Shown here in pieces: positions 51,510 through 60,934 of a stretch of DNA of 64,000 nucleotides (positions within the stretch are counted from its first letter, which is position 1; the number at the start of each line of letters is the position of its first letter). This DNA comes from Mycobacteroides chelonae CCUG 47445. Lineage in GTDB: Bacteria; Actinomycetota; Actinomycetes; Mycobacteriales; Mycobacteriaceae. The notes under the pieces are model-generated. The model did no database searches. It had not been told where the DNA came from and saw only the letters and a list, made by a program, of their open reading frames with translations. Where the stretch lies: contig NZ_CP007220.1 of the NCBI RefSeq assembly GCF_001632805.1, positions 1,860,001-1,924,000 on the forward strand, in the 5' to 3' direction. The translations under genes were made by a program, and so were the position numbers.

Positions 51510-54308
51510 TTAGGCGCTACCGGTGTCCTTAAAAGAGACGTCGGCGGCCGACACGTCATCGATCTTGTACTGCGCGGCGGCCCGGATGGCGACCTCGCGG
51601 TCCACCGCGCCCTCGTCGGCCAATGCCTCGAGCACCGCCACCACAACAGACTCGGCATCGGTGTTGAAGTACCGGCGTGCGGCGGGCCGGGTGTCGGACA
51701 GACCGAATCCGTCGGCGCCAAGTGTCCGGTAGGTGCCGGGCACCCACGGACGGATCTGCTCGGGCACCGCCCGCATCCAGTCCGATACGGCCACCGACGG
51801 TCCCTGGGCACTCTCCAGTGCCTTCGTCACGTAGGGGATGACCTTCGGACGGTCCGGATGACGCAGCGCCTGGTGATCGATGGCCAGGCCGTCGCGGTTG
51901 AGTTCACCCCAGGACGTCACCGACCACACGTCGGCCGCAACATCCCATTGTTCGGCCAGCAGATCCGCCGCGCGCAGCGCCTCGGGCAGCGACACCCCGG
52001 AGGCCAGGATCTGTGCCTGATGTGTGCGCGCCTCGGGCGCCACGCGGAACTTGTAGATACCGCGCAGGATGCCCTCGACATCGACGTTCTCCGGCTCGGC
52101 CGGCTGCACATACGGCTCGTTGTACAGCGTGATGTAGAAGTACACATTCTCGCTGTTCTCGCCGTACATCCGCTGCAGGCCGTGTTCGACGATGTGGGCG
52201 ATCTCGTAGGCGAACGCCGGATCGTAAGCCACCACAGCGGGATTGGTGCTGGCCAGCAACAGCGAGTGGCCGTCGGCGTGCTGCAGCCCCTCGCCGGTCA
52301 GCGTGGTTCGCCCGGCCGTGGCGCCCAGGACGAATCCGCGGGCCATCTGGTCGGCCGCGGCCCACAGCCCGTCGCCGGTGCGCTGGAACCCGAACATCGA
52401 GTAGAAGATGTACAGCGGGATCATCGGCTCGTCGTGTGTCGAGTATGACGTGCCCACCGCGGTGAACGAGGCGGTGGACCCGGCCTCGTTGATGCCCTCG
52501 TGCAGGATCTGCCCCTGTGCACTTTCCTTGTACGCCAACATCAGTTCGGCATCGACCGAGGTGTACAGCTGGCCGTTGCGGTTGTAGATCTTCAGCGACG
52601 GGAACCACGAGTCCATACCGAAGGTGCGGGCCTCGTCGGGGATGATCGGGACGATCCGACTACCAATGTTCTTGTCGCGCAACAGTTCCTTGAAGGTTCG
52701 CACTAGCGCCATGGTGGTGGCGACTTCCTGCTTACCCGAGCCCTTCTTGATCGAGGCGTAGGTCTCCGAGCCCGGCAGCGTGAGCGGGCGCGATTTGGTG
52801 CGACGGGACGGGACGAATCCGCCCAGGGCGCGGCGCCGGTCCAGCATGTACCGGATCTCCGGAGCCTCCGGGCCGGGGTGGTAGTACGGCGGCAGGTACG
52901 GGTTCTCTTCGAGCTGCGCATCCGAGATCGGGATCCGCTGCTTGTCGCGGAAATCCTTGAGGTCGTCGAGGGTCAGCTTCTTCATCTGGTGCGTGGCGTT
53001 GCGGCCCTCGAAGTGCTTGCCCAGGGTGTAGCCCTTGATGGTCTTGGCCAGGATGACCGTCGGCTGGCCCTTGTGCTCGGTGGCCGCCCGGTACGCGGCG
53101 TACACCTTGCGATAGTCGTGACCGCCGCGCTTGAGATTCCAAACCTGGGCGTCGCTAAGGTCTTTCACCAGCTCCTTGGTGCGCGGATCGCGCCCGAAGA
53201 AGTGCTCGCGGACGTAGGCGCCGTCGTTGGCCTTGTAGGTCTGGTAGTCGCCGTCGGCAGTGGTGTTCATCAGATTCACCAGCGCGCCGTCACGATCGGC
53301 GTGCAGCAGGGCGTCCCATTCGCGGCCCCAGACAACCTTGATGACGTTCCAGCCGGCGCCGCGGAAGAAGGACTCCAGCTCCTGGATGATCTTGCCGTTG
53401 CCGCGCACCGGTCCGTCCAGACGCTGCAGGTTGCAGTTGACGACGAACGTCAGGTTGTCCAGGCCCTCTGTTGCGGCGATATGCGCCAGGCCACGCGATT
53501 CGGGCTCGTCCATCTCGCCGTCGCCGAGGAACGCCCAGACCCGCTGATCGGAGGTGTCCTTGATGCCGCGGTCGCGCAGGTAGTGGTTGAACCGTGCCTG
53601 CATGATCGCGTTCATCGGTCCCAGGCCCATGGAAACCGTTGGGAATTGCCAGAAATCGGGCATGAGGCGCGGGTGCGGGTAGGACGGCAGGCCGCCGCCC
53701 GGGTGGCTCTTCTCCTGCCGGAATCCGTCGAGCTGATCGCTGGTTAACCGGCCTTCCAGGAAGGCGCGGGCGTAGATGCCGGGGGAGGCGTGGCCCTGGA
53801 TGAAAATCTGGTCGCCGCCGCCCGGGTGGGCGTTACCGCGGAAGAAGTGGTTGAAACCGACCTCGTAGAGGGCCGCCGAGGAGGCATAGGTCGAAATATG
53901 GCCACCCACACCGACCCCTGGCCGCTGCGCGCGGTGCACCATGATCGCGGCGTTCCAGCGGATCCACGCGCGGAAGCGCCGTTCGGTGTCCTCGTCGCCG
54001 GGGAACCACGGCTCGTTCTCGGTGGCGATGGTGTTCACATAGTCGGTGGACGTCAGCGCGGGGATGGCGACGCGACCGGCGTTCGCCCGCTCCAGCAGCC
54101 GCAGCATCAGGTACCGCGCCCGGGCGGGACCCGAGCGGGCCAGCAGGCCGTCAAACGACTCCAGCCACTCGGTCGTCTCGTCCGGGTCGATATCGGGCAG
54201 GTACGACGCCACGCCCTCGCGGATCACCCGAACGCGCCCTGTGTTCTCGGATGGACTTGCCGCACTTGAATTTCCGGCCAGGTCCTGGCGAGCGAACTCC
54301 GTGGTCAA
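51510..54308 (-). CDS. aceE: Pyruvate dehydrogenase E1 component, homodimeric
   Basis: A 932-residue thiamine-diphosphate enzyme, full length for the AceE family. Seen are [12 protein letters not shown], the TPP/Mg motif (GDGE...[14 protein letters not shown]), and the pyrimidine-domain segment [33 protein letters not shown]. It decarboxylates pyruvate and passes the acetyl group to the E2 lipoyl protein. It is divergent from the lipoprotein gene, as in M. tuberculosis (Rv2241 next to Rv2240c). E2 and E3 are not in this window. Confidence 0.97.
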   Translation of the reverse strand: MTTEFARQDLAGNSSAASPSENTGRVRVIREGVASYLPDIDPDETTEWLESFDGLLARSGPARARYLMLRLLERANAGRVAIPALTSTDYVNTIATENEPWFPGDEDTERRFRAWIRWNAAIMVHRAQRPGVGVGGHISTYASSAALYEVGFNHFFRGNAHPGGGDQIFIQGHASPGIYARAFLEGRLTSDQLDGFRQEKSHPGGGLPSYPHPRLMPDFWQFPTVSMGLGPMNAIMQARFNHYLRDRGIKDTSDQRVWAFLGDGEMDEPESRGLAHIAATEGLDNLTFVVNCNLQRLDGPVRGNGKIIQELESFFRGAGWNVIKVVWGREWDALLHADRDGALVNLMNTTADGDYQTYKANDGAYVREHFFGRDPRTKELVKDLSDAQVWNLKRGGHDYRKVYAAYRAATEHKGQPTVILAKTIKGYTLGKHFEGRNATHQMKKLTLDDLKDFRDKQRIPISDAQLEENPYLPPYYHPGPEAPEIRYMLDRRRALGGFVPSRRTKSRPLTLPGSETYASIKKGSGKQEVATTMALVRTFKELLRDKNIGSRIVPIIPDEARTFGMDSWFPSLKIYNRNGQLYTSVDAELMLAYKESAQGQILHEGINEAGSTASFTAVGTSYSTHDEPMIPLYIFYSMFGFQRTGDGLWAAADQMARGFVLGATAGRTTLTGEGLQHADGHSLLLASTNPAVVAYDPAFAYEIAHIVEHGLQRMYGENSENVYFYITLYNEPYVQPAEPENVDVEGILRGIYKFRVAPEARTHQAQILASGVSLPEALRAADLLAEQWDVAADVWSVTSWGELNRDGLAIDHQALRHPDRPKVIPYVTKALESAQGPSVAVSDWMRAVPEQIRPWVPGTYRTLGADGFGLSDTRPAARRYFNTDAESVVVAVLEALADEGAVDREVAIRAAAQYKIDDVSAADVSFKDTGSA

Positions 54309-54448
54309 CTTTTCTGCTCCTTAGGGGTGGGGGTGCAGATCTCAGTCACAATCAGATCGGTACTCCCATCGTGCCGCAAGTCACTTGCTACTAGCGAGTC
54401 TGGTCCAGTCACCAGGTCCAGAGCGCCTCCAGCAGGTACCGTCGTGAC

Positions 54449-55006
54449 ATGCGTATGGCGGCGCTGTGGATCGCGCTGGCGGCCATCTGTGCAGGGGTGG
54501 TGGCGGGCTGCACCGTGACTACGGGAGGGCAGGCGTCGGCGCCCAGCGAATCGGTGTCGGAGTACCGCACGTACGTGTCGCAGTCCATCGAGACGTCGCG
54601 GTCCGAGGAGTCCAAGCGTCAGGAGACGTCGCGGGCGCAGGCTCAGGCCGACGCGTGTGAGACGTTCGCGATGACGTCGAATGCCGCCGTTTCGGCGGGC
54701 AATGAGCTCATCTCCGTGATGAATGACGAGGGCGGCTACGGGTCGAGCGCGGAGGCCAAGGTGGGCCCGGTCATCAATGCGCTCAACACCAGCGCCGGAC
54801 AGATCGACTCCGTCAAGGCGAAGGCACAGACCGACGAACTACGCGATGCGCTGACGCAGTATGTCGATCAGTCCCGAAAACTGGCCGGGGCGTTCGATAA
54901 TCGGCTGAGCAGTGGCACTCTCAACTCCGTGGTCCGTAGTTTCAACGACGCGCGCGAGCGTGCCGGGAAGATCTGCGAACCGCTTCTGCAGACGAAAGGC
55001 CGATAG
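54449..55006 (+). CDS. Putative lipoprotein (Rv2240c-like position)
   Basis: A 185-residue exported protein. The lipobox VVAGC (about residue 21) follows a short hydrophobic stretch. A Ser/Glu/Arg-rich linker leads into a helical domain (about 65-180) with two cysteines (ADACETF and KICEPLL). The position between aceE and the DUF3052/ahpE genes matches the Rv2240c protein of M. tuberculosis. Function unknown. Confidence 0.8.
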   Translation: MRMAALWIALAAICAGVVAGCTVTTGGQASAPSESVSEYRTYVSQSIETSRSEESKRQETSRAQAQADACETFAMTSNAAVSAGNELISVMNDEGGYGSSAEAKVGPVINALNTSAGQIDSVKAKAQTDELRDALTQYVDQSRKLAGAFDNRLSSGTLNSVVRSFNDARERAGKICEPLLQTKGR

Positions 55007-55097
55007 TGCCTGACGAGGATTGCCACTGGCATGCGACGATGTGAGCATTCATCCCAAGTGCGAAAGCACGCACCCGTGAATAAGGAGGGGCCGAACG

Positions 55098-55523
55098 GTG
55101 GTCGCGGCGGCTGACGCCTCGAACTATGCCCACAAGCTGGGCATCCAGCGAGATCAGCTTGTGCAGGAGCTGGGCTGGGATGAGGACACGGATGACGACA
55201 TCCGGGCTGACATCGAGGACGCATGCGGTTCGGAGCTTCTCGACGAGAGCTCCGACGACGTCATCGATGTGGTCCTGTTGTGGTGGCGCGATGACGACGG
55301 CGACCTTGTCGACGCGTTGATGGACGCCATCACCCCACTGGCTGAGGACGGCGTGATCTGGGTGTTGACGCCCAAGACCGGCAAGCCGGGCCACGTGCAG
55401 CCTTCGGAAATCGCCGAGTCGGCACCGCCGGCGGGCCTGGTACAGACCTCCTCGGTCAATCTGGGGGACTGGAGCGCGACGCGTCTGGTGCAGCCGAAGT
55501 CGTCGCGTGGCGGGCGGCGCTGA
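55098..55523 (+). CDS. DUF3052 protein
   Basis: A 141-residue acidic protein: YAHKLGIQRDQLVQELGWDEDTDDDIRADIEDACGSEL, DDVIDVVLLWWRDDDGDLVDALMDA, and GVIWVLTPKTGKPGHVQPSEIAESAP fit DUF3052, as in Rv2239c. Function is unknown. GTG 55098 is the start, with AAGGAGGG a short way before it. The last base of its stop is the first of the ahpE ATG (TGATG), so the two proteins are translationally coupled, in the same order as in M. tuberculosis. Confidence 0.88.
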   Translation: MVAAADASNYAHKLGIQRDQLVQELGWDEDTDDDIRADIEDACGSELLDESSDDVIDVVLLWWRDDDGDLVDALMDAITPLAEDGVIWVLTPKTGKPGHVQPSEIAESAPPAGLVQTSSVNLGDWSATRLVQPKSSRGGRR

Positions 55524-55984
55524 TGCTGCCTGTCGGGACCGTCGCACCCGATTTCACCCTGCGGAACCAGAACAACCAGCCCGTCAGCCTGAGCGATTTT
55601 CGCGGTAAGAAGGCCGTACTGCTGGTGTTCTTCCCGCTGGCGTTCACCGGGGTCTGCCAGGGCGAACTGGACCATGTGCGCGACCACATCGGAGACTTCG
55701 AGAACGACGACGTGCAGATCATCGGGCTGTCGGTGAGTGCCGGGCCGATCCACAAGATCTGGTCGAGCTACAGCGGCTTCACCTTCCCGATCCTGTCGGA
55801 CTTCTGGCCGCACGGGGCCGTTGCCGAGGCGTACGGGGTGCTCAACGAGAAGGCCGGATATCCGAACCGCGGGACTTTCGTGGTGGATGCCGACGGAATC
55901 ATCCGATTCGCCGAAATGCTGGACCCCGGGCAAGCCCGTGACCAGGCGGGTTGGGTGGAAGCGCTGGCCGCGCTACATTCGTGA
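55523..55984 (+). CDS. ahpE: One-cysteine peroxiredoxin AhpE
   Basis: A 153-residue thiol peroxidase. The peroxidatic cysteine is C45 in FFPLAFTGVCQGEL, and the conserved Arg is in the YPNRGTFVVDADG region. There is no second conserved cysteine, so it is the one-Cys type reduced by mycothiol or mycoredoxin. Its position next to DUF3052 and near aceE fits the ahpE locus. It reduces hydroperoxides and peroxynitrite in the cytoplasm. Confidence 0.95.
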   Translation: MLPVGTVAPDFTLRNQNNQPVSLSDFRGKKAVLLVFFPLAFTGVCQGELDHVRDHIGDFENDDVQIIGLSVSAGPIHKIWSSYSGFTFPILSDFWPHGAVAEAYGVLNEKAGYPNRGTFVVDADGIIRFAEMLDPGQARDQAGWVEALAALHS

Positions 55985-56015
55985 GCTGATTCCCACGTTG
56001 GCGACGACGTGGACC

Positions 56016-56087
56016 GGGCGTGTAGCTCAGTGGTAGAGCTCTGGTTTTACACACCAGCGGTCGGGGGTTCGAAACCCTCCGCGCCCA
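56016..56087 (+). tRNA. tRNA-Val (UAC anticodon)
   Basis: Acceptor GGGCGTG (56016-56022) pairs with CGCGCCC (56080-56086) with one G.U. The D arm is GCTC/GAGC, the anticodon stem CTGGT/ACCAG holds loop TTTACAC with anticodon TAC, and the T stem GGGGG/CCCTC holds TTCGAAA. The discriminator is A56087 and CCA is not encoded. The genes to the right are phage-like, so it may be the landing site of an island. Confidence 0.95.
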
Positions 56088-56167
56088 CCCTTTGAACTGC
56101 GGAAACGCAGCGCTATTTTTCAATACAACACTTTATCCAACAGTTTTTCTGTTTAGGATGCCGTTCC

Positions 56168-56587
56168 ATGGCCTGGCAGCTCCACATCGCCGGACGCACA
56201 TGGCGAGAAGTCGCCGAGGCCGACCTTCTCGAGATTGTTGGGGATCTCGTTGGGCGCGGGGTGACGGTGCGGTTCGTCAAGGAGAACCTGACATTCACGG
56301 CCGACACGAACGACCCGTATGCACGTTTCCAGCTACAGGTGTTGGGCGCGGTGGCGGAGCTGGAACGGTCGATCATCCTGGAGCGTCAGCGTGAGGGCAT
56401 CGAGATTGCGAAGGCCAAGGGCGTCTACAAGGGTCGGAAGCCTGCGTTGACGGATGAGCAGACCGCGGTGGTGTTGGGGCGGTTGGCGGCGGGTGAGTCG
56501 CCTGTGGATTTGGCCCACGAGTTCGGGGTGTCGCGGGCTACGGTTTACAACGTGCGGGCCAGGGCGGCGGCCGAGGAGGGCGTGTGA
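56168..56587 (+). pseudogene. Serine recombinase fragment without catalytic domain
   Basis: The 139-residue frame from LLEIVGDLVGRGVTVRFVKENLTFTAD through AVAELERSIILERQREGIEIAKAKGVYKGRKPAL and a C-terminal HTH (SPVDLAHEFGVSRATVYNVRARAA) matches resolvase/invertase proteins from about residue 70 onward. The N-terminal segment with the catalytic serine and arginines is absent, replaced by unrelated residues (MAWQLHIAGRTWREV). It lies 80 bp from the tRNA-Val gene, so it looks like a remnant of the integration machinery, not an active recombinase. Confidence 0.8.
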
Positions 56588-56600
56588 TGGCGTGTGATGG
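56581..56600 (+). repeat. 10-bp exact tandem repeat at the recombinase stop
   Basis: CGTGTGATGG occurs twice in direct succession. The first copy contains the stop of the recombinase fragment and the second contains the start of the next small gene. Confidence 0.8.
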
Positions 56601-56803
56601 CGGGTGACGTGGAAGTGACGTTCTATGTGCGGTATGAGCTCGAATTCGGTGACGGACGATGGGGGCGGACAAGCTTCGGGCCAACCGACGAGGCAGAGGC
56701 TCAAGTGTTCTTCGGAGACATAGTTCGGACGAGGGGACCGCGGGTGCGAAATGCGCGGATCGTGCGGCGCGAGGAGCGCGTGATCGAAACGCAGGGCAGC
56801 TGA
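56597..56803 (+). CDS. Small hypothetical protein
   Basis: A 68-residue protein (MAGDVEVTFYVRYELEFGDGRWGRTSFGPTDEAEAQVFF...) with alternating hydrophobic strands that looks like a real small fold. ATG 56597 follows the stop of the recombinase fragment by 9 bp; GTG 56594 is possible. No family recognised. It belongs to a run of small genes on the same strand up to 58311. Confidence 0.55.
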   Translation: MAGDVEVTFYVRYELEFGDGRWGRTSFGPTDEAEAQVFFGDIVRTRGPRVRNARIVRREERVIETQGS

Positions 56804-56856
56804 TGAATGACGCGGAACGCCAGTGCATTCCGGCGTTGCTCGCTACTGTCTGACTT

Positions 56857-57162
56857 GTGCCTACACCGGATGTCTTCGATTTCGATTCAGAGCGGCTCAC
56901 TGGCTACAGCCAGGATGTGATCGACAGAGCTCTTGTCGAGCAGCCAGCGTTGTATGTGAACCACCTGCGGGTTGCGCGGCATCTTCGCCAGTGGGCTTCG
57001 GGCATGCTGGATTCGCCTTCGGTTAACAAGGACTTTCGGGAGGGATACTCGCGGGCCTTACGTGAGGTCGCTGCCCATTTGCGGCAGGCAGATTACGTAG
57101 AGGGCGGTTTGCTGATCATCAACCAGCCCGCGGAGGAACCGACGTTTGGCGACGAGGACTGA
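56857..57162 (+). CDS. Hypothetical helical protein
   Basis: A 101-residue protein, mostly helical (DVIDRALVEQPALYVNHLRVARHLRQWASGML, KDFREGYSRALREVAAHLRQADY), ending in an acidic tail. No signal peptide or known motif. The tail ends 5 bp before the next small gene. Phage- or island-type orphan. Confidence 0.6.
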   Translation: MPTPDVFDFDSERLTGYSQDVIDRALVEQPALYVNHLRVARHLRQWASGMLDSPSVNKDFREGYSRALREVAAHLRQADYVEGGLLIINQPAEEPTFGDED

Positions 57163-57167
57163 TCGTC

Positions 57168-57332
57168 GTGTTTTCGGTTGGTGACCGTGTGCGCAACCAG
57201 TCCTGGTGGACTGGCACCGTCGTCGAGGTAAGCGATAACGGGGTGAGGGTCGAGTTCGACAATGGTCAACCGTCGGACTTGTTTGGCCTCGAAGAAGATG
57301 CGGTCGATGGTGGTGTGTTAAAGCATCTTTGA
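57168..57332 (+). CDS. Short SH3/KOW-like protein
   Basis: A 54-residue frame from GTG 57168 reading VGDRVRNQSWWTGTVVEVSDNGVRVEFDNGQPSDLFGLEED. The G-D-x-V...G-x-V-x-E-V...V-x-F-D-N-G pattern is that of small SH3-like barrels found in some DNA- or protein-binding proteins. The start is 5 bp after the preceding stop, which supports translation in the same unit. Function unknown. Confidence 0.5.
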   Translation: MFSVGDRVRNQSWWTGTVVEVSDNGVRVEFDNGQPSDLFGLEEDAVDGGVLKHL

Positions 57333-57446
57333 TCGGCGGGCTGGCGGCGCACGTTTGTTGCACCCCGGCGATGGGCGGTTGGACGTTACGGTTCGCCCGG
57401 CGTGTGGCGATTCCGCGATCTTTGTTTATTTAGCTAGCCTGGGCGG

Positions 57447-58025
57447 GTGACTACGAGCTACACCCAGGCGACGGTGACGTTCTCGGATGGCAGCAAGCGT
57501 GAGTTCACCGCCGTGGTGGTGCTCGATAACCAGACGCTGGTGGCCTCTGTTCGTCGTGAGATCACTCCGACTGCGCCTGAGGGTGTGGACCTGGCGCATT
57601 GCAAGTGGGAGGGGGCTCCGGCGGTGGTCGTCGACGTGGAGCATTTCGCGGCGCATGAATGGCGCTCAATTTCCGAGCCGCCTAAGTCCATTCTTTGCGC
57701 GGTGGTGCGTGATGCGAAAAATTCGTCCAAGGTGTTGTCGCTTCATGTGGTGGAGTCGAACGTTGGATATGACACGGACGTGCCCGGTCTGATGCGCGCG
57801 TGGCTGGTGGATCGCGACCATAATTTCCATGCCTATTACGGGAGTATCCGTGATGAGAGGTTTGAGCGCACCGGTCTGGTGCCGGCGGAGCGCAAGAAGG
57901 CCCTTTCTGCTGGGTATCTGATCAAAGGTGTGGGGCGTGATGAGGTGCGGAAGGTGAAGTTCTCGTTGGAGATTCCGCCGAGGGAAGAGCCGCAACCTCT
58001 TCAGGGTTTCAAGTTCAACGCCTAG
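57447..58025 (+). CDS. Hypothetical protein
   Basis: A 192-residue soluble protein from GTG 57447. The first third is beta-rich (ATVTFSDGSKREFTAVVVLDNQTLVASV), the middle and end have mixed strands. There is no signal peptide or known motif. Codon use is island-like. It may be the last sizeable gene of the small-gene run before the terminator at 58326. Confidence 0.6.
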   Translation: MTTSYTQATVTFSDGSKREFTAVVVLDNQTLVASVRREITPTAPEGVDLAHCKWEGAPAVVVDVEHFAAHEWRSISEPPKSILCAVVRDAKNSSKVLSLHVVESNVGYDTDVPGLMRAWLVDRDHNFHAYYGSIRDERFERTGLVPAERKKALSAGYLIKGVGRDEVRKVKFSLEIPPREEPQPLQGFKFNA

Positions 58026-58140
58026 TCGTATCGACGAGTGATGTGTCCCATCGGTTTTCGCCGTTTGACTCTTGTGGCTCGGGCGTAGCGGCTAGCCTGA
58101 CGCCGCCCCGACAGGGCGTTGGGGTGGATAGGGGTAATTG

Positions 58141-58311
58141 ATGGCGAACGAGCTGGCGGAAGAGACCAGGGAGGCCTTGTTGACTGCGATTAAGTCGTCG
58201 TCTGAGACCGCGTCGGCGGCAGGACTGCAGCAGTTGGCGATGGCGTTTGCGTTGACAGTGGGTGCTGCTCGTACGCGGCTACCGGGGTACACGCCGCCGT
58301 CGTCTTCGTAG
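58141..58311 (+). CDS. Small hypothetical protein
   Basis: A 56-residue frame: MANELAEETREALLTAIKSSSETASAAGLQQLAMAFALTVGAARTRLPGY. It is an amphipathic helical sequence with an Arg-rich end. GATAGGGGT lies just before the ATG, a good ribosome binding site. It ends 14 bp before a strong terminator hairpin. No family recognised. Confidence 0.55.
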   Translation: MANELAEETREALLTAIKSSSETASAAGLQQLAMAFALTVGAARTRLPGYTPPSSS

Positions 58312-58325
58312 CGTGTGATGTCAAG

Positions 58326-58367
58326 GGAGCGGGGGCGCCCGACACGTTCCGACGCCCCCGCTCCTTT
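58326..58367. terminator. Strong terminator hairpin between converging genes
   Basis: GGAGCGGGGGCG (58326-58337) pairs perfectly with CGCCCCCGCTCC (58353-58364), a 12-bp GC-rich stem with a 15-base loop, followed by TTT. It separates the plus-strand small-gene run from the minus-strand genes, so it can serve both directions. Confidence 0.85.
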
Positions 58368-58405
58368 CAGGACGGCTAGCGCCGAATCATCGGCGGTGGA
58401 CTAGG

Positions 58406-58756
58406 TCAGTGGTTACTTGGGGCATCGAATGGTGGGGGCGCGTCGTCGCCGTCTTCGTTGATGATGATGCCGAGAGCGGTGTCGGCTTCGCTGAGGAATC
58501 GCGTCACGATCTGCTGGTCGATGTCGATGGGCCGGTCGTTGCGGCGTGGGCCATAGGTGAACGAGATGGCTTGGGATGGGTGAAGCCAGAGGGACTGGCC
58601 GTGGTTGTACCTGCCGTTGTTGGTGCCGCCGAGAACGGTTAGGAAGAGCCCCTGCCCTGTTTTGAAGCGTTCAGATAGCACATATTGCAGGTGGGCGAGC
58701 TGATCGATGCTGGTGTTGAGGACCTGATTGCCGTCGATGAAGAGTTGAGCTGCCAT
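58406..58756 (-). CDS. Hypothetical protein
   Basis: A 116-residue protein starting MAAQLFIDGNQVLNTSIDQLAHLQYVLSERFKTGQGLFLTVLGG, with strand-helix alternation and a C-terminal acidic tail (EDGDDAPPPFD). ATG 58756 is preceded by GAGAGGGGAAG, a good binding site. The longer frame to 58813 is less likely. The pattern HPSQAISFTYGPRRNDRPI suggests a small beta domain. No family recognised; probable island gene. Confidence 0.62.
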   Translation of the reverse strand: MAAQLFIDGNQVLNTSIDQLAHLQYVLSERFKTGQGLFLTVLGGTNNGRYNHGQSLWLHPSQAISFTYGPRRNDRPIDIDQQIVTRFLSEADTALGIIINEDGDDAPPPFDAPSNH

Positions 58757-58894
58757 GGCTTCCCCTCTCGGTTGAGTTGTGGTGTTGCGGGGCTGATCGT
58801 GGCATGGTGCCATCGGAAGGCCGACCCCGCTCAGTGACTTGCCGCCTAGAGCAAGTTCTGCTTGGCAGAGATGTCGGCGTCACTTCTCTGACTG

Positions 58895-59296
58895 TCAACG
58901 TCCAGCTGTCGGCCGTGTTGCCCATGCGGCCATGAGGGCGGTCGCGAGTGCTGGGGTGTCGTGTATGGGGAGGATGGGCGGGGTATTGGCTATGGCCACT
59001 TCGTCGCCGCGCGGTGAGATGCGGACCTCGCCGTCGGCCCACGGCCGCGCAGTGATCGGCACTCGGACGTAGCGTCGGCCGGCGTCGTCGGTCTCGATCG
59101 CAGGCAGCTGGATCGCCAGGTGCCCATTGCCTTTGAGACGGTCGGGCAGTATGGCGGCGATCAGGTCGGCGATCTGCGGCTGCGTGTAGACGATGGTTTC
59201 GGTTTCGCCCTGGGCGCCGATCGTCGCGCTGCGTGTGTGGCCGAAGAAGTTCGGCATCGCCTCGATGATTTCGCGGATGGCTGCGCGGGCGTCCAT
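58895..59296 (-). CDS. Hypothetical protein
   Basis: A 133-residue protein: MDARAAIREIIEAMPNFFGHTRSATIGAQGETETIVYTQPQIADLIAAILPDRLKG, then a beta-rich C-terminal part (RRYVRVPITARPWADGEVRISPRGDEVAIANTPPILP). The frame stays open to 59812; ATG 59296 is a reasonable start, but a longer protein cannot be excluded. No family recognised. It is divergent from the exported Gln/Pro-rich protein gene. Confidence 0.55.
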   Translation of the reverse strand: MDARAAIREIIEAMPNFFGHTRSATIGAQGETETIVYTQPQIADLIAAILPDRLKGNGHLAIQLPAIETDDAGRRYVRVPITARPWADGEVRISPRGDEVAIANTPPILPIHDTPALATALMAAWATRPTAGR

Positions 59297-59587
59297 CGCC
59301 CAGTTGTACGCCGCGCGGGCCTGACACCGCGGGTGATGTGGTCGTGGCGGTGTCGGTTTGGCGAATGCGTTCGCGTCTGCCCATGGGGAAGCGGCTTGGT
59401 CGACCTGAGGTTGCTCAGGAATTCTGGTGCTGCGCGGCGGCGCTGCGCGGTGTCTACCAGGGCCGATGGAAATGCTGGCTAACCTGGCTAACTCGTTAAC
59501 TGGGGTTTTATCGACATGGCAACCATATGTGTGCAATGATCTGTCCAGGGGTGCGTTGAGCGCTGTTCGAAAGGGGCGGTTGCATTC

Positions 59588-60934
59588 ATGGTCATGAAGG
59601 ATTGTTGGACTATGCCTGCGGGTTTGCGGCGGGCGTCGGCGATAGTGGCGATTGTCGCCCTGGCTGTTGGTGGAGCGAAGGTTGTCGACGACAACACCGC
59701 CCCTGGTAGTGGATTCTCGGCGGTAGCGACCGTAGCCGCCGATCCAACAGGGCCGGGCGGACCTACCGGTGGGCCGGGTATGGACGGGGGTCAGCAGTTC
59801 CAGCCGCCTCAAATGCCCAGCTCTATGCCCGATTACCGGGGTGGTAACAATCAGCCGCCGATGGATCAGAACTCCGGAATTTCAATCTACAACACGGGAT
59901 CGCCTGGCGCGCAACAGGTTCCGGGCCAGCAAGGCGCGCAGCAACCGCAACAGGCGCAGCAGCCCGCTCACGGCACGCAGATCCCGGACTATCAGACTGC
60001 GACTCCTTATACGCAGGGTCCTGGCAAGGCGAACCCGGATTACCAGGCTCCGCAACAGAACTCGCCCCAGCAGGGGCAGCAGCAGCCTCAACAACAGCAG
60101 CAGCCGAGTCGGCAGCAAGAACAGCAGCCGCAGAACAATCAGGATGACACGACGCGGCAGCTTAATGATCAGCAGCAGCAGCAGCGTCAGCAACAGTGTC
60201 AGGCAGCGGTGACTGACATGGCTGATATGGCTGGCATGGCTCAGCAGATCGTTGGCACTGGGGTCGGGATGATTGGTAGTGGGACAGAGATGATCGGCGG
60301 CGGGGGCCGAAGCCCAATCCGGTTCTTTGAGCCCGGGCTGGACCCCATCCCAGTTGATCCGAACTGCCCGTCATGCCCACCGCAGAATTCACAGAAGCAG
60401 ACGACGTCGCAGCAGGATAACTCCCAGGAGCAGCCGAAGGATTTGCGGGATTGCAAGAATGGCTCGGCAAGTGGAAAGTGTGTTCCCGACAAGGACATTA
60501 ATCAAGACGGCTGTTATGTAATTGTCTCCGGCACGAGCTGCGGAACACCATGCAGTTACCTATCCGATTACGGGCAGTGCGTGAAGCGTTGTGCCACGTT
60601 CTCATGTACTGAATATCTTAATCAGAACGACTCTAAGGAAGTGTCTAGATATGCGACGAAATTCAAAGCCGACAATGGGGGCAAGTGGAATGGATTCTGT
60701 GCCTTTGTTACTGGGGCGCTAGGCATAGCCCTTAGTAAGAAATATCCAGGCGCTTCTAATGTTTTGAAATTCCTGGGTATCGCATGCTCTAGTATCGGGA
60801 CCGGAAACGCCATAGAGCAGGGTGAAATGCTAGACGAGATAGCGGCCAAGGGCGGTTGCATCGCGACGTCGATATACGCGTTCAACTGGCGTACGTGGCA
60901 GGTTGACAGATCGGGATGGTGCACCAATGGATAA
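59588..60934 (+). CDS. Exported Gln/Pro-rich protein with Cys-rich C-terminus
   Basis: A 448-residue exported protein. A signal peptide is likely within residues 1-32 (LRRASAIVAIVALAVGGA). The middle (about 60-200) is a Gln/Pro/Asn low-complexity linker. A Gly/Met segment follows (about 205-240). The last 200 residues hold many cysteines (DCKNGSASGKCVPDKD, GCYVIVSGTSCGTPC, QCVKRCATFSCTEY) and a hydrophobic helical patch (FCAFVTGALGIALSKKYPGASNVLKFLGIACSSIG), and end in WCTNG. The base composition changes to AT-rich in the C-terminal part. No toxin motif is recognised. It shares 8 bp with the next gene, so the two are translated as a pair. Confidence 0.75.
   Translation: MVMKDCWTMPAGLRRASAIVAIVALAVGGAKVVDDNTAPGSGFSAVATVAADPTGPGGPTGGPGMDGGQQFQPPQMPSSMPDYRGGNNQPPMDQNSGISIYNTGSPGAQQVPGQQGAQQPQQAQQPAHGTQIPDYQTATPYTQGPGKANPDYQAPQQNSPQQGQQQPQQQQQPSRQQEQQPQNNQDDTTRQLNDQQQQQRQQQCQAAVTDMADMAGMAQQIVGTGVGMIGSGTEMIGGGGRSPIRFFEPGLDPIPVDPNCPSCPPQNSQKQTTSQQDNSQEQPKDLRDCKNGSASGKCVPDKDINQDGCYVIVSGTSCGTPCSYLSDYGQCVKRCATFSCTEYLNQNDSKEVSRYATKFKADNGGKWNGFCAFVTGALGIALSKKYPGASNVLKFLGIACSSIGTGNAIEQGEMLDEIAAKGGCIATSIYAFNWRTWQVDRSGWCTNG

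Noticed and set aside
59882..60193. Leu/Arg-rich open frame opposite the Gln/Pro linker
   Set aside because: It is the mirror of a CAG/CCG-rich linker and has no start signal or homology pattern.
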